From: Nitrosomonas ureae
Lineage (GTDB): Bacteria; Pseudomonadota; Gammaproteobacteria; Burkholderiales; Nitrosomonadaceae
NCBI RefSeq assembly: GCF_900108305.1
Contig: NZ_FNUX01000004.1
Span: 1-64,000, forward strand
DNA length: 64,000 bases
Reading direction: 5' to 3'
A program made the position numbers and the translations under genes. Below are positions 1 to 8,396 of the stretch, in pieces. The notes beneath the pieces are model-generated. The model was not told where the DNA came from and ran no database searches. It saw only the letters and a list, made by a program, of their open reading frames with translations. The stretch's first letter is position 1; each line of letters opens with the position of its first letter.

Positions 1-2
1 TC

Positions 3-419
3 GGTAAATCCCGAGGTGGCTGGACCACCAGGATTCATCTGGTTGCCGCAGATGCCAGAACAGCCATAACCTTTGCCTTATCTCCGGGGCATGCGCATGA
101 TGCACCGGAAGGGCGACAACTCCTGTTAGCGCTCGGCCCCGTCCCTTCACCTACTCATCTGCTGATGGATCGTGCTTATGAAGGTGATCAAACCAGACAG
201 CTTGCATTGGAGCTCGGTTATATCCCGGTTGTCCCACCCAAAACTAATCGATTGGAGCCTTGGGAATATGACCGCGCCATGTACAAAAAACGCAATGAGA
301 TCGAAAGATTATTCCGCAGAATCAAGGGCTTTCGTCGAATATTCTCCAGATTCGACAAACTGGATATCATCTTTCTCTCATTCATCCATTTCGCTCTTAT
401 CGTCGAAGCACTTAGGTAG
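3..419 (+). CDS. IS5-type DDE transposase, C-terminal part (starts before the window)
   Basis: An open frame runs in from the left edge and ends at 419. The visible part begins G-K-S-R-G-G-W-T-T-R-I-H, a signature of the catalytic core of IS5-family transposases. It continues to M-D-R-A-Y-E-G-D, which holds the second catalytic aspartate, and to N-E-I-E-R-L-F-R-R-I-K, which holds the catalytic glutamate (NxxER type). The first aspartate would lie left of the window. The first ATG inside the window, at 165, is internal, so it is not the true start. The frame looks intact to its stop, so the element may be active. The DNA just after the stop (AGTGTTAACAGGCC) is a plausible right end of the element, but the left end is not visible for comparison. 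Confidence 0.85.
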   Translation, partial: GKSRGGWTTRIHLVAADARTAITFALSPGHAHDAPEGRQLLLALGPVPSPTHLLMDRAYEGDQTRQLALELGYIPVVPPKTNRLEPWEYDRAMYKKRNEIERLFRRIKGFRRIFSRFDKLDIIFLSFIHFALIVEALR

Positions 420-494
420 TGTTAACAGGCCATAGTAAAACTAAATAATCGTTAAAGATTGAATACCGGCGCAAGTAAGAAGCTGCGAATTACT

Positions 495-530
495 AACCCG
501 TTCTTGTGACGGGTTTTGTTATTACTTTTT
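495..530 (+). terminator. Terminator-like hairpin
   Basis: AACCCGT (495-501) pairs perfectly with ACGGGTT (509-515) around a 7-base loop, and a T-rich stretch follows on the plus strand. The orientation fits the end of transcription coming from the IS5-type element. Confidence 0.5.
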
Positions 531-540
531 TATTTTTTAA

Positions 541-629
541 TGAGGATGGAATTCGATCCCATGTGTCAGGATATAATCTGATCATCTGATTTCGAGTCAG
601 CGCCGCTATGGCCGCTTCGGTACCTCTCC
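541..629 (-). tRNA. tRNA-Ser (CGA)-like gene, degenerate 3' end
   Basis: Read on the minus strand, the sequence starts with the acceptor strand GGAGAGG and a CCG...CGG D arm. An anticodon loop CTCGAAA (anticodon CGA) follows, flanked by CTGA/TCAG. A long class II variable arm has a TCAG/CTGA stem, and a T arm comes next. The 3' side is abnormal. The T loop reads ATCGAAT instead of TTCGAAT. The acceptor 3' strand reads CCTCATT rather than CCTCTCC, so only four of seven acceptor pairs are good, and no CCA follows. It is therefore either a tRNA-Ser pseudogene truncated near its 3' end or a strongly diverged gene. The call as tRNA-Ser is firm; whether it works is doubtful. Confidence 0.6.
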
Positions 630-644
630 GGTTGTTAGAAATTC

Positions 645-683
645 AACATCCGCTGGATTTTTGTGAGATACCGGGCGGATGTT
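645..683 (-). terminator. Hairpin downstream of rpoH
   Basis: AACATCCGC (645-653) and GCGGATGTT (675-683) form a perfect 9-bp stem with a 21-base loop, about 30 bases past the rpoH stop. There is no clear T run on the minus strand, so termination is plausible but not certain. Confidence 0.4.
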
Positions 684-714
684 TCAAAGGATAATTTAAA
701 CTTTTACCTTTATG

Positions 715-1560
715 TTATGCAGAGGCTTTCATGGCATCGCGCATTTTCTGCATCGCCTTGACTTCAATCTGGCGAACGCGCTCTGCTGATACACCCAGTT
801 CATCGGCTAAATCATGTAGTGTTGCGGTATCTTTTTCCCTTAACCAGCGGGCTTCTATAATGTGGCGGCTGCGTTTATCCAGGCAATCAAGAGATTGCTT
901 CAGCCCCTTTTCACGCAGTTGATTGATTTGTTCTTTTTCCAGAAGCTGCGACGGTTCTGCGCCATCTGTCAAATAATTGATGGGGCTGAATGTGTCGTCC
1001 TCGTCTTCAGAGGCGGGTTCCAGAGAAATATCCGAACCGTTGAAACGTTTCTCCATCTCAACGACTTCTTCGGCTTTAACGCCCAATTGAGCAGCCATTG
1101 CATCCACCTCTTGCGGATTCATTGTGTCCAAGCCATGCTTCATGCTGCGCAGATTAAAAAATAATTTCCGCTGTTGCTTGGTCGTGGCAATTTTTACTAA
1201 ACGCCAGTTGCGCATGATAAATTCGTGAATCTCGGCTTTAATCCAATGAACGGCAAAAGACACCAACCGCACTCCCCGCTCTGGATCGAAGCGTTTAACC
1301 GCCTTCATTAGGCCGACATTACCTTCCTGAATTAGATCAGCTTGTGGAAGACCGTACCCCTTATAACCGCGCGCTATCGCAACTACAAAACGCAGATGAG
1401 ACATAATTAGCTGCTGTGCAGCTTCAATATCGCCGCTATTCCATAGTCGCCGCGCTAAACTTGTTTCTTCTTCCTGTGAAAGTATAGGGAAAGAATTAAC
1501 AGACTGAATATAACTTTCAATACTTCCACCCGTGGTAGGTAGTGTCAAAGCATTCGTCAT
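715..1560 (-). CDS. rpoH: RNA polymerase sigma-32 factor RpoH
   Basis: This is the alternative sigma factor that directs RNA polymerase to heat-shock promoters. The 281-residue product has the usual family length. Region 2 lies at about residues 45-120 and includes the D-L-I-Q-E-G-N-V-G-L-M-K-A-V core. The RpoH-box motif R-K-L-F-F-N-L-R is at 131-138; it is specific to sigma-32 and is linked to core binding and turnover. A region 4 helix-turn-helix lies at about 245-278 (L-G-V-S-A-E-R-V-R-Q-I-E). The ATG has a good AGGAG ribosome site about 9 bases upstream. The gene lies downstream of ftsX on the same strand, the classic ftsYEX-rpoH order, but has its own promoter with a CIRCE operator in the 116-base gap. 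Confidence 0.97.
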   Translation of the reverse strand: MTNALTLPTTGGSIESYIQSVNSFPILSQEEETSLARRLWNSGDIEAAQQLIMSHLRFVVAIARGYKGYGLPQADLIQEGNVGLMKAVKRFDPERGVRLVSFAVHWIKAEIHEFIMRNWRLVKIATTKQQRKLFFNLRSMKHGLDTMNPQEVDAMAAQLGVKAEEVVEMEKRFNGSDISLEPASEDEDDTFSPINYLTDGAEPSQLLEKEQINQLREKGLKQSLDCLDKRSRHIIEARWLREKDTATLHDLADELGVSAERVRQIEVKAMQKMRDAMKASA

Positions 1561-1612
1561 TGTAATAATCTCCTGATAATGGATTTGTGCCTGTGCGATA
1601 TAGCTATATGTA

Positions 1613-1642
1613 ATTTTAGCACTCCCATTCTGTGAGTGCCAA
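1613..1642 (-). promoter_or_regulatory. CIRCE (HrcA) operator overlapping the rpoH promoter
   Basis: TTAGCACTC-N9-GAGTGCCAA (1616-1642) matches the CIRCE consensus TTAGCACTC-N9-GAGTGCTAA with one mismatch and exact spacing. On the minus strand the same segment gives a sigma-70 promoter: -35 TTGGCA (1637-1642), an 18-base spacer and -10 TAAAAT (1613-1618). Bound HrcA would sit directly on this promoter. The rpoH start codon is about 55 bases downstream. HrcA control of rpoH has been proposed for betaproteobacteria; here the site is visible directly. Confidence 0.88.
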
Positions 1643-1676
1643 ATATTTAAAAAGTTTCGCTATAAATTCTTCCAGG

Positions 1677-2588
1677 TTATTCAGGTTCGATTTGCCAAAG
1701 ATGGCTTGCGACAGAAATGCGTGCACCTAACCATCCCAGCCAGGCAGAAAACAACAACAAGCTGATGCTGTCTTGTAGAGAAAGGTATCTCAGTTGTATC
1801 TCAAGGCCATAAAGCTGAGTGAGAGGCATGAGCTCCCCATTGAGTGCATCAATGCCCCATGCGATGATGAGCCACGCTGTAATGCCTCCGCACAATCCTT
1901 GAATGGCGCCAAAGTAAAGAAAAGGACGTTGGATAAAGCCGTCGGTTGCGCCAATGAGTTTGGATATTTCGATTTCATCACGTTTAGTCAGAATTTGCAG
2001 GCGGATGGTATTGAACATGATCGCAACGATTGAAATACTCAGCAATGTAGCTAACATGAGTACGACCGAGCGCCCCAGTTTAAGCAGTACGTTCAGGCGA
2101 TCTACCCAGGCTGAATCAAATTGTACATGCGCAATTTCCGGCCAGCTCTGCATGGTTAATTTCCATTGCTCCAGCGAGTCCGATGTATTCTCCCGAGTAT
2201 GGACGACAAAAGCATCCGGAAGAGGGTTATAGGTCAAATTGGCGGCGATATCGGTAAGTCCGCTGCTTTGTTGTAATTGAATTAGCGCACTATCCTTGGA
2301 AATAAATTGATAGTTCACGATTCGTGAATCCTCTTGCAGGCGTTGCTGGATCTTGTCGATATCTTCCTTTGACGCATCCTGTTTAAGAAACAAGCTGATT
2401 TGCGGGGAGCCGGCCGTTTGACCGGATATGGATTGCAAGTTTTCCATCAGTACATAGACGCCGGTCGGCAGGCTAAGCGCGATACCCATCACAGTGATGC
2501 TCAGCAGAGTGGTAACAGGTGTGGAAGCCAGTCGCTTGAGTGTGTGAAAAAATACAAACCCGTGTTGCGTCAGCCATGCGCGCATCAT
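1677..2588 (-). CDS. ftsX: Cell division protein FtsX
   Basis: FtsX is the membrane partner of the ATPase FtsE. The complex acts at the division septum and switches on peptidoglycan hydrolases through periplasmic activators. The 303-residue protein shows the family layout: a cytoplasmic N terminus, a first membrane segment at about 24-46, a periplasmic domain of about 120 residues, and three membrane segments in the C-terminal half (about 170-195, 222-247 and 270-292). The conserved stretch I-M-F-N-T-I-R-L-Q-I-L-T-K-R-D-E-I-E-I follows the second segment. The start overlaps the ftsE stop by four bases (ATGA type), so the two are translationally coupled. Confidence 0.95.
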   Translation of the reverse strand: MMRAWLTQHGFVFFHTLKRLASTPVTTLLSITVMGIALSLPTGVYVLMENLQSISGQTAGSPQISLFLKQDASKEDIDKIQQRLQEDSRIVNYQFISKDSALIQLQQSSGLTDIAANLTYNPLPDAFVVHTRENTSDSLEQWKLTMQSWPEIAHVQFDSAWVDRLNVLLKLGRSVVLMLATLLSISIVAIMFNTIRLQILTKRDEIEISKLIGATDGFIQRPFLYFGAIQGLCGGITAWLIIAWGIDALNGELMPLTQLYGLEIQLRYLSLQDSISLLLFSAWLGWLGARISVASHLWQIEPE

Positions 2589-3238
2589 GCAGCTAATTTT
2601 CCTTGTTTAAGTGACAGAATCCGATGCTGCGTGTCGTCCAGCAGAGAGGCATCATGCGTTGCGATCAGGATGGTGACACCTACCTGATTGAACGATTTGA
2701 ACATGGCCATGATATCCCGGGCATATTCAATATCCAGATTACCCGTTGGCTCATCGGCAATCAGGATAGCGGGCCGGTGAACGACTGCACGTGCAATACA
2801 CAGCCGCTGCCTTTCACCGCCTGATAGGGTGATGGGCATGACTTTTTCTTTTTTTAACAGGCCAACTTTATCCAGAGCGGCACGCACTCGGGACATCGCC
2901 GTGTTGTTGTCAAAATCGCTGATTTGCAGCGGCAATAAAACATTTTCAAAAACATTACGGTCAAACAGAAGCTTGTGATCCTGAAAAATGAAACCGATCT
3001 TGCGTCTTAAATAGGGAATTGCGGCAGATTTGAGTTGGGCGATATTTTGCCCGCTGATTGCGATTACGCCGGAAGTCGGGCGTTCTATTGCAGCAATCAG
3101 CTTTAACAGTGTGCTTTTACCGGCACCTGAATGACCGGTTAAAAATACCATTTCGCCGGACTCCACCTCAAGTTCAACGTTGTTCAGAGCAATGTAGCCG
3201 TCGGGATAACGCTTGGAGACATTCTTGAAAGTAATCAT
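2585..3238 (-). CDS. ftsE: Cell division ATP-binding protein FtsE
   Basis: FtsE is the ATPase subunit of the FtsEX complex. From the chosen start (M-I-T-F-K-N-V-S-K-R-Y) the product is 217 residues, the normal length. Motifs are Walker A G-H-S-G-A-G-K-S-T near residue 35, the ABC signature L-S-G-G-E-R-Q-R near 137 and Walker [13 protein letters not shown] near 157. The frame is open upstream to an ATG at 3298 inside ftsY, but that would add 20 residues not seen in the family. I therefore prefer 3238, although no strong ribosome site precedes it. Confidence 0.95.
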   Translation of the reverse strand: MITFKNVSKRYPDGYIALNNVELEVESGEMVFLTGHSGAGKSTLLKLIAAIERPTSGVIAISGQNIAQLKSAAIPYLRRKIGFIFQDHKLLFDRNVFENVLLPLQISDFDNNTAMSRVRAALDKVGLLKKEKVMPITLSGGERQRLCIARAVVHRPAILIADEPTGNLDIEYARDIMAMFKSFNQVGVTILIATHDASLLDDTQHRILSLKQGKLAA

Positions 3239-3260
3239 AGGGTTTTGTTCATTGTAGCGT

Positions 3261-4286
3261 TCAATCCAGAAGCGCTTCAACAAATTCTCTGGCATCAAAT
3301 GGTCTCAGGTCATCCAAACCTTCGCCCACACCAATAAAACGCAATGCCGGAGGATTCTCCGGATATTGTCCTGCGATAGCTGCGACCACGCCACCTTTTG
3401 CGGTGCCATCCAATTTGGTCAGGATCAGGCCGGTAACATTCAGCGCGTCGTTAAAGGCTCTGACTTGCGTAATTGCATTTTGTCCCGTGTTGGCATCCAA
3501 TACCAGCAGCACTTCATGCGGTGCATCCGGTATGGCCTTGGCGATCACGCGTTTCACTTTTTTAATCTCTTCCATCAAATGTAGCTGAGTGGTCAGGCGT
3601 CCAGCCGTATCCGCCAGTACGATGTCTATACCGCGCGCTTTAGCTGAGTTGACGGCGTCATAAATTACAGCGGCCGGATCGCTCTTTTTATCCGGATCAC
3701 TGTCCGGGGCTATTACGGTAACATTGTTCCGCTCCCCCCAAGCGATCAATTGCTCACGCGCAGCCGCACGAAAAGTATCGCCGGCAGCCAGTAGTACTGA
3801 TTGACCTTGGGTTTGAAAGAATTTGGCAAGTTTGCCGATCGAAGTTGTTTTTCCTACGCCATTGACACCCGTTATCATGATGACGAAGGGTTTATGCGTG
3901 GTGGTATCCAGTGGTTGGGCAAGCGGTTCCAGCATGGTGATCAGAGATTCCTTAAGCGCTTGCTTTAACTGTATGGAATCTGTCAACGCATTGCGCTTGA
4001 CTTGTTTGCGCAGATTTTCAAGTAATTGATGTGTTGCGTTGACGCCTATGTCGGAGGTTAACAGGATAGTTTCCAGTTCTTCGTAAAGTTCCTCATCAAT
4101 CTTGCCGCCGCCAAACAGTCCCGATAGCTGTTTCCCCAGATTCTGCCGGGTGCGTGAAAGGCCTTGTTTAAGCTTGCTGGCGAAGCTGATGGATTCCTCC
4201 GGTGGAGATTCGGATTCCACAGCGGATTTGACTGGAGTTTCGCTCGAATCTCCAGGATCTTTTTTGGATTTAAAAAAACTAAACAT
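3261..4286 (-). CDS. ftsY: Signal recognition particle receptor FtsY
   Basis: FtsY is the membrane-associated GTPase receptor that docks SRP-ribosome complexes at the Sec translocon. The 341-residue protein has a short acidic A domain (about 1-40), the four-helix N domain (about 41-125) and the GTPase G domain. Motifs include the P-loop G-V-N-G-V-G-K-T-T at 141-149, D-T-F-R-A-A-A-R-E-Q-L, D-T-A-G-R and T-K-L-D-G-T-A-K-G-G. It is the first gene of the ftsYEX set and is divergent from the M16 protease gene, with 76 bases between the starts that must hold both promoters. Confidence 0.97.
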   Translation of the reverse strand: MFSFFKSKKDPGDSSETPVKSAVESESPPEESISFASKLKQGLSRTRQNLGKQLSGLFGGGKIDEELYEELETILLTSDIGVNATHQLLENLRKQVKRNALTDSIQLKQALKESLITMLEPLAQPLDTTTHKPFVIMITGVNGVGKTTSIGKLAKFFQTQGQSVLLAAGDTFRAAAREQLIAWGERNNVTVIAPDSDPDKKSDPAAVIYDAVNSAKARGIDIVLADTAGRLTTQLHLMEEIKKVKRVIAKAIPDAPHEVLLVLDANTGQNAITQVRAFNDALNVTGLILTKLDGTAKGGVVAAIAGQYPENPPALRFIGVGEGLDDLRPFDAREFVEALLD

Positions 4287-4362
4287 TCTGGTAGGCTCTC
4301 AATATGCAGAGGAATTCTCAAACCTCAATTTTATTCTGTTTACTTACTTTAGGTTGGTAAAA

Positions 4363-5766
4363 ATGATATCTGATTACCGTATCACTTTTTTTTGCATTTT
4401 TTCAATTTGTGGATTTTTGTTGGTGGTCAATCCGCTGGCTTCATCATCGGCATTTGCCAATCCGCATGAGTATGTGCTCGATAATGGCCTTAAATTGATT
4501 GTAAAACAAGATCATCGTTCACCGGTTGTGGTGACGCAAATCTGGTACAAGGCGGGCAGCATTGATGAAGTCAATGGTGTAACCGGTGTTGCGCATGTTC
4601 TGGAGCATATGATGTTCAAAGGCACTGAGAAAGTCCCCAATGGTGAGTTCTCAAAAAAAATTGCAGCAGCCGGAGGGCGTGAGAATGCTTTCACGAGTTA
4701 CGATTACACTGCTTATTATCAACAATTGCATAAAGACCATTTACCGATGGCGATGGAACTGGAAGCGGATCGAATGCGCAATCTCATTTTAACCAAAGAA
4801 GAATTTGATAAGGAAATCAAGGTGGTGATGGAGGAAAGAAGATTGCGTACGGATGACCAGGCGCGTTCGTTACTGTATGAAAAAATGATGGCTGTTGCTT
4901 TTCAGTCTCACCCTTACAAGAATCCGATCATTGGCTGGATGAATGATCTGGAAAATATGAGAGTGGAAGATACGCAGGAATGGTATGACCGCTGGTACGC
5001 GCCTAATAATGCAACCTTGGTTGTCGTCGGGGATGTTGATGCAGATGAGGTGTTTCGTCTAGCAAAAAAATACTACGGTTCGATTCAATCACACTCTTTA
5101 TTCACGATCGATGCTCGTAAACCACAGACCGAACCACCGCAATTAGGCACTAAACGGATAACCATCAAGGCATCGGCAGAATTGCCTTATCTCATCATGG
5201 GATTTCATGCGCCTGCGATTAAAAATGTTAATGAAGATTGGGAACCCTATGCGTTGGAAATATTGGAAGGGGTGCTGGATGGTCATGCTTCAGCCAGGTT
5301 GAGCAAGTCATTAGTGCGGGAAAGTCAAATCGCTAATTCTGCCAGTGCCGGTTATGGTGCGATTGCGCGCGGCCCAAGCATTTTTTTTCTGAGTGCAGTA
5401 CCTGGCACGGGCAAAACAGTAGCTGAATTGGAGCAGGCGCTGCGTTCCGAGATCGAGAAAATTATTCAAGGAGGTGTTACGGAAGAAGAGCTGAACCGAG
5501 TGAAGGCGCAGGTAATTGCGGGTCATGTGTATCAACGGGATTCGACTTTTTCTCAAGCTATGCAGCTGGGTAGATTGGAGAGTACAGGATTATCTTATCG
5601 TGATACGGATACCATTCTGGATAAGTTGAAAGCGGTTACTGCTGAACAGATACGTGATGTGACAAAAAAATATTTTACTGATGAGGGTTTGACCGTCGCG
5701 ATATTGGATCCGCAGCCACTGGAACAGAAAGCTCCGAAAAAAATACCCAGTGGTTTAAGACACTAG
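4363..5766 (+). CDS. M16 family zinc protease (pitrilysin-like), periplasmic
   Basis: The product from the chosen ATG is 467 residues. It begins with a signal peptide ending near S-S-A-F-A-N. The inverted zinc motif H-V-L-E-H is at residues 78-82, with the third zinc ligand E in the V-V-M-E-E-R-R-L-R segment near 157. The second, non-catalytic half of the M16 fold includes the usual R-x-x-x-Y-x region. The longer open frame reaching back to 4102 lies over ftsY on the other strand and is not used. In many proteobacteria this gene is followed by a second M16 paralogue without the zinc motif. None follows here, so this enzyme may act alone or pair with a distant gene. The natural substrate is unknown. 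Confidence 0.9.
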   Translation: MISDYRITFFCIFSICGFLLVVNPLASSSAFANPHEYVLDNGLKLIVKQDHRSPVVVTQIWYKAGSIDEVNGVTGVAHVLEHMMFKGTEKVPNGEFSKKIAAAGGRENAFTSYDYTAYYQQLHKDHLPMAMELEADRMRNLILTKEEFDKEIKVVMEERRLRTDDQARSLLYEKMMAVAFQSHPYKNPIIGWMNDLENMRVEDTQEWYDRWYAPNNATLVVVGDVDADEVFRLAKKYYGSIQSHSLFTIDARKPQTEPPQLGTKRITIKASAELPYLIMGFHAPAIKNVNEDWEPYALEILEGVLDGHASARLSKSLVRESQIANSASAGYGAIARGPSIFFLSAVPGTGKTVAELEQALRSEIEKIIQGGVTEEELNRVKAQVIAGHVYQRDSTFSQAMQLGRLESTGLSYRDTDTILDKLKAVTAEQIRDVTKKYFTDEGLTVAILDPQPLEQKAPKKIPSGLRH

Positions 5767-5782
5767 GAAGCGCTGAACAAGG

Positions 5783-5850
5783 GTCATTCCGAACATGGCA
5801 GGGGATCATTGTATCGATTGCTGAAAACTCTTTGTTGCGTTTGGAATGAC
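5783..5850. repeat. Inverted repeat downstream of the M16 protease gene
   Basis: GTCATTCCGAAC (5783-5794) and GTTTGGAATGAC (5839-5850) are inverted with one mismatch, about 44 bases apart. They could form a terminator stem between the convergent genes or belong to a dispersed repeat family. No second copy was noticed in the window. Confidence 0.35.
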
Positions 5851-5949
5851 AGATGCGAGTATTTCAGAGTTTATCTGGAATGAATTGAAACTCCGACAGC
5901 CGTATTAAAGGAGTTAATGAACCGCTGTCGAAGCAAAAATTGTAAGCGG

Positions 5950-6363
5950 TTATTCCTTCTTATCTCCGTGCGCATGATCGCCGTTTTGCTGTTGCTTGCC
6001 ATGATCGTGCATGTGTTTGCGCATTTTTTCCTTCATGCTGCGCCTTTCTGCTTCATCCAAGAAACCATCTTTGTTGGTATCTTTCTTGTCAAACATGGCT
6101 TCATGGTGCTTCATGAATTCCTCTTTGCTGATTTTGCCATCATTATTTGTATCCACTGATGACATTTTATGTTCACATTTGTGGCCATGGTCGTGTTGAC
6201 CTTCAGATTTTGTGTTGCTATGGCTATGTTCTGATTGCTGTCCGCTTTGGTGCTGATGGTTGCTGCCTTGGGCGGTATCTGCAGCGATGACCGGAGTTAC
6301 AAATTGCGTAACTAAAAAAGCAGTTCCGATAGCGATTGAAAGCAAGTTTCTTTTTAGATGCAT
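5950..6363 (-). CDS. Secreted His-rich EF-hand protein
   Basis: This is a 137-residue exported protein that should bind calcium and possibly transition metals. A signal peptide covers about residues 1-28 (M-H-L-K-R-N then a hydrophobic stretch ending V-I-A-A). A histidine/glutamine-rich linker follows at about 34-66. Two canonical EF-hand loops sit at 71-82 (D-T-N-N-D-G-K-I-S-K-E-E) and 95-106 (D-T-N-K-D-G-F-L-D-E-A-E), and a second His-rich tail closes the protein (about 117-133). An in-frame ATG lies four codons upstream at 6375. The inner ATG is chosen because GGAG is correctly spaced before it. The gene stands alone. The exact role is unknown; periplasmic metal or calcium buffering is an inference. 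Confidence 0.8.
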   Translation of the reverse strand: MHLKRNLLSIAIGTAFLVTQFVTPVIAADTAQGSNHQHQSGQQSEHSHSNTKSEGQHDHGHKCEHKMSSVDTNNDGKISKEEFMKHHEAMFDKKDTNKDGFLDEAERRSMKEKMRKHMHDHGKQQQNGDHAHGDKKE

Positions 6364-6503
6364 CTTGTTCTCCATAGATATTGATTGAGTGAAAAGGTTT
6401 GCGAAACCTCGTATTTTAGAAACGGGCGAATCTTAAAAGTTCGGAAATTAAATTTCATGCTGAGCGTAAATTAAATTTACTGACATGAGCTTTATCATCA
6501 TTC

Positions 6504-7049
6504 TCAGGCAACGATGAAGTGCTGCCGGTAATGCTTGAGTTCGTTAATGGAATCATAAATATCCGCGAGAGCCTCATGCTTGCTGTCTTTAGAGAAATTT
6601 GCCGCGATCTCCGGTTTCCAGCGTTTCACCAACTCTTTTAAAGTACTGACATCCAGATTGCGGTAATGAAAATAGGTTTCCAATTGTGGCATCGAACGAA
6701 CCATAAAGCGCCGATCCTGACAGATGGAATTGCCGCACATCGGAGAGATTCCTGATGGCACGTGCAATTTTAGAAATTCGATCATTTGTGTTTCCACTTC
6801 GGCTTCCGTCAATGTGGATGCTTTAACTTTATCAATCAGGCCCGACTTGGCATGGGTCGATTGATTCCATTTATCCATGCCATCCAGTATTTCATTGGGT
6901 TGATGCACGACCAGAACCGGACCTTCGGCAACCATATTCAGTTGTGAATCGGTTATAACTAAAGCGACTTCAATGATGCGATCGGTGTCTGGATTGAGTC
7001 CGGTCATTTCCATGTCGACCCAGATCAGGTTATTATTATCTTGTGCCAT
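6504..7049 (-). CDS. orn: Oligoribonuclease
   Basis: Orn is a 3'-5' exoribonuclease of the DEDDh family that degrades two- to five-base RNA and the dinucleotide pGpG. The 181-residue length is typical. Exo I is visible as W-V-D-M-E-M-T-G-L at residues 10-18, with D12 and E14 as metal ligands. The C-terminal part carries S-K-H-E-A-L-A-D-I, holding the catalytic histidine and last aspartate. It is divergent from the following M48 protease gene. Confidence 0.95.
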   Translation of the reverse strand: MAQDNNNLIWVDMEMTGLNPDTDRIIEVALVITDSQLNMVAEGPVLVVHQPNEILDGMDKWNQSTHAKSGLIDKVKASTLTEAEVETQMIEFLKLHVPSGISPMCGNSICQDRRFMVRSMPQLETYFHYRNLDVSTLKELVKRWKPEIAANFSKDSKHEALADIYDSINELKHYRQHFIVA

Positions 7050-7139
7050 AATTATCTAAAATTTGAATGCAATGTGTTTAATTGTGTCATATTGCCATCA
7101 GTCAGTCACTTTTATAAACTTTTGTATTCAATTTACACT

Positions 7140-8396
7140 ATGCAAATATTTACATTGATTTTTTTGATCGCGCTATTACTTACCACGCTAACCCAGGTTT
7201 GGTTATCAGTCAGGCATATCCGTCATGTACGGATTCATCAGGACAGAGTGCCGGAAGAATTTGCCAGTCAGATCAGTTTGGCTGATCATAAAAAGGCGGC
7301 CGACTATACCTGCGCAAAAACTCGCGCAGGATACCCCAGCATACTCATTCATGCAGGGCTATTGCTCGCATTTACACTGGGTGGCGGATTAAATGTCCTG
7401 AGCGAATTCTGGGCCAACTGGTTAAATGATCCTTTGGCGCATGGCATGGTACTGATCATCAGCACTTTTTTCATTATGAGCGCCGCTGAAATACCATTAA
7501 GTTACTATCGTACTTTTGTAATCGAAGAGCAGTTTGGTTTCAACAAGATGACACCGGCGATGTTTTTTGCCGATTTGATCAAACAATCCGCGCTCGCCTT
7601 ATTGCTGGGCGCGCCTTTGTTATTTTTCGTACTGTGGTTGATGGAAAAAATGGGGGAGAGCTGGTGGTTGTATGCCTGGCTTGCCTGGATTGCGTTCAAC
7701 TTATTTGTGCTGGCAATTTTTCCCACGTGGATCGCGCCGCTATTTAATAAATTTACTCCACTGGAGGACGCTACGCTCAAAGCGCGTATCGAGCAATTGA
7801 TGAATAAATGTGGTTTTAAAGCCAGCGGATTGTTTGTGATGGATGGTTCGCGCCGCAGCAATCATGGCAATGCTTATTTCACCGGATTTGGCAAAACCAA
7901 GCGTATCGTGTTTTTTGATACGCTGCTGGCACGTTTGAATCCGGCGGAAATTGAAGCCGTCCTGGCGCACGAATTGGGGCATTTCAAGCATCGCCATGTA
8001 ATCAAGCGCATTATGATTTCATTTGCAATGAGCTTGGCATTTTTCTGGATTCTGGGCTATCTGATGGAACAGGGCTGGTTCTATGAAGGATTGGGAGTAG
8101 AGATTGCTTCCGTGCCGTCGACTGCGATGGCATTGTTGCTGTTTTTTCTGGTGATGCCGGTGTTTACCTTTTTGCTGCATCCAATATCAAGTATTTATTC
8201 ACGGAAACATGAATTTGAAGCTGATGCTTATGCAGTGCAGAATGCATCAGCAGATGATTTGATTCATGCACTGGTCAAGCTGTATCAGGATAATGCGGCA
8301 ACGCTCACGCCAGATCCGCTGCATTCGGCTTTTTATGATTCACATCCACCAGCATCAATCCGGGTGGCACATTTACAAAGTCAGGAGCAAGCATGA
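7140..8396 (+). CDS. M48 family metalloprotease, Ste24 / CAAX prenyl protease 1 type
   Basis: This is a multi-pass inner-membrane zinc protease of 418 residues. The zinc motif H-E-L-G-H is near residues 277-281, and the third ligand lies in K-H-E-F-E-A-D-A-Y-A near 357. Several hydrophobic segments (about 1-20, 62-80, 97-115, 145-168, 177-197, 291-311 and 326-350) match the Ste24 layout. Bacterial members are taken to act in membrane-protein quality control, since there is usually no prenylated CAAX substrate. The ATG at 7140 is preferred over an upstream in-frame ATG at 7041, which lies over the orn start and adds non-family residues. The stop overlaps the start of the next gene by four bases. 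Confidence 0.92.
   Translation: MQIFTLIFLIALLLTTLTQVWLSVRHIRHVRIHQDRVPEEFASQISLADHKKAADYTCAKTRAGYPSILIHAGLLLAFTLGGGLNVLSEFWANWLNDPLAHGMVLIISTFFIMSAAEIPLSYYRTFVIEEQFGFNKMTPAMFFADLIKQSALALLLGAPLLFFVLWLMEKMGESWWLYAWLAWIAFNLFVLAIFPTWIAPLFNKFTPLEDATLKARIEQLMNKCGFKASGLFVMDGSRRSNHGNAYFTGFGKTKRIVFFDTLLARLNPAEIEAVLAHELGHFKHRHVIKRIMISFAMSLAFFWILGYLMEQGWFYEGLGVEIASVPSTAMALLLFFLVMPVFTFLLHPISSIYSRKHEFEADAYAVQNASADDLIHALVKLYQDNAATLTPDPLHSAFYDSHPPASIRVAHLQSQEQA

Noticed and set aside
4102-4362. N-terminal extension of the M16 protease frame
   Set aside because: The extension lies over ftsY on the other strand and a clean signal peptide starts at 4363.
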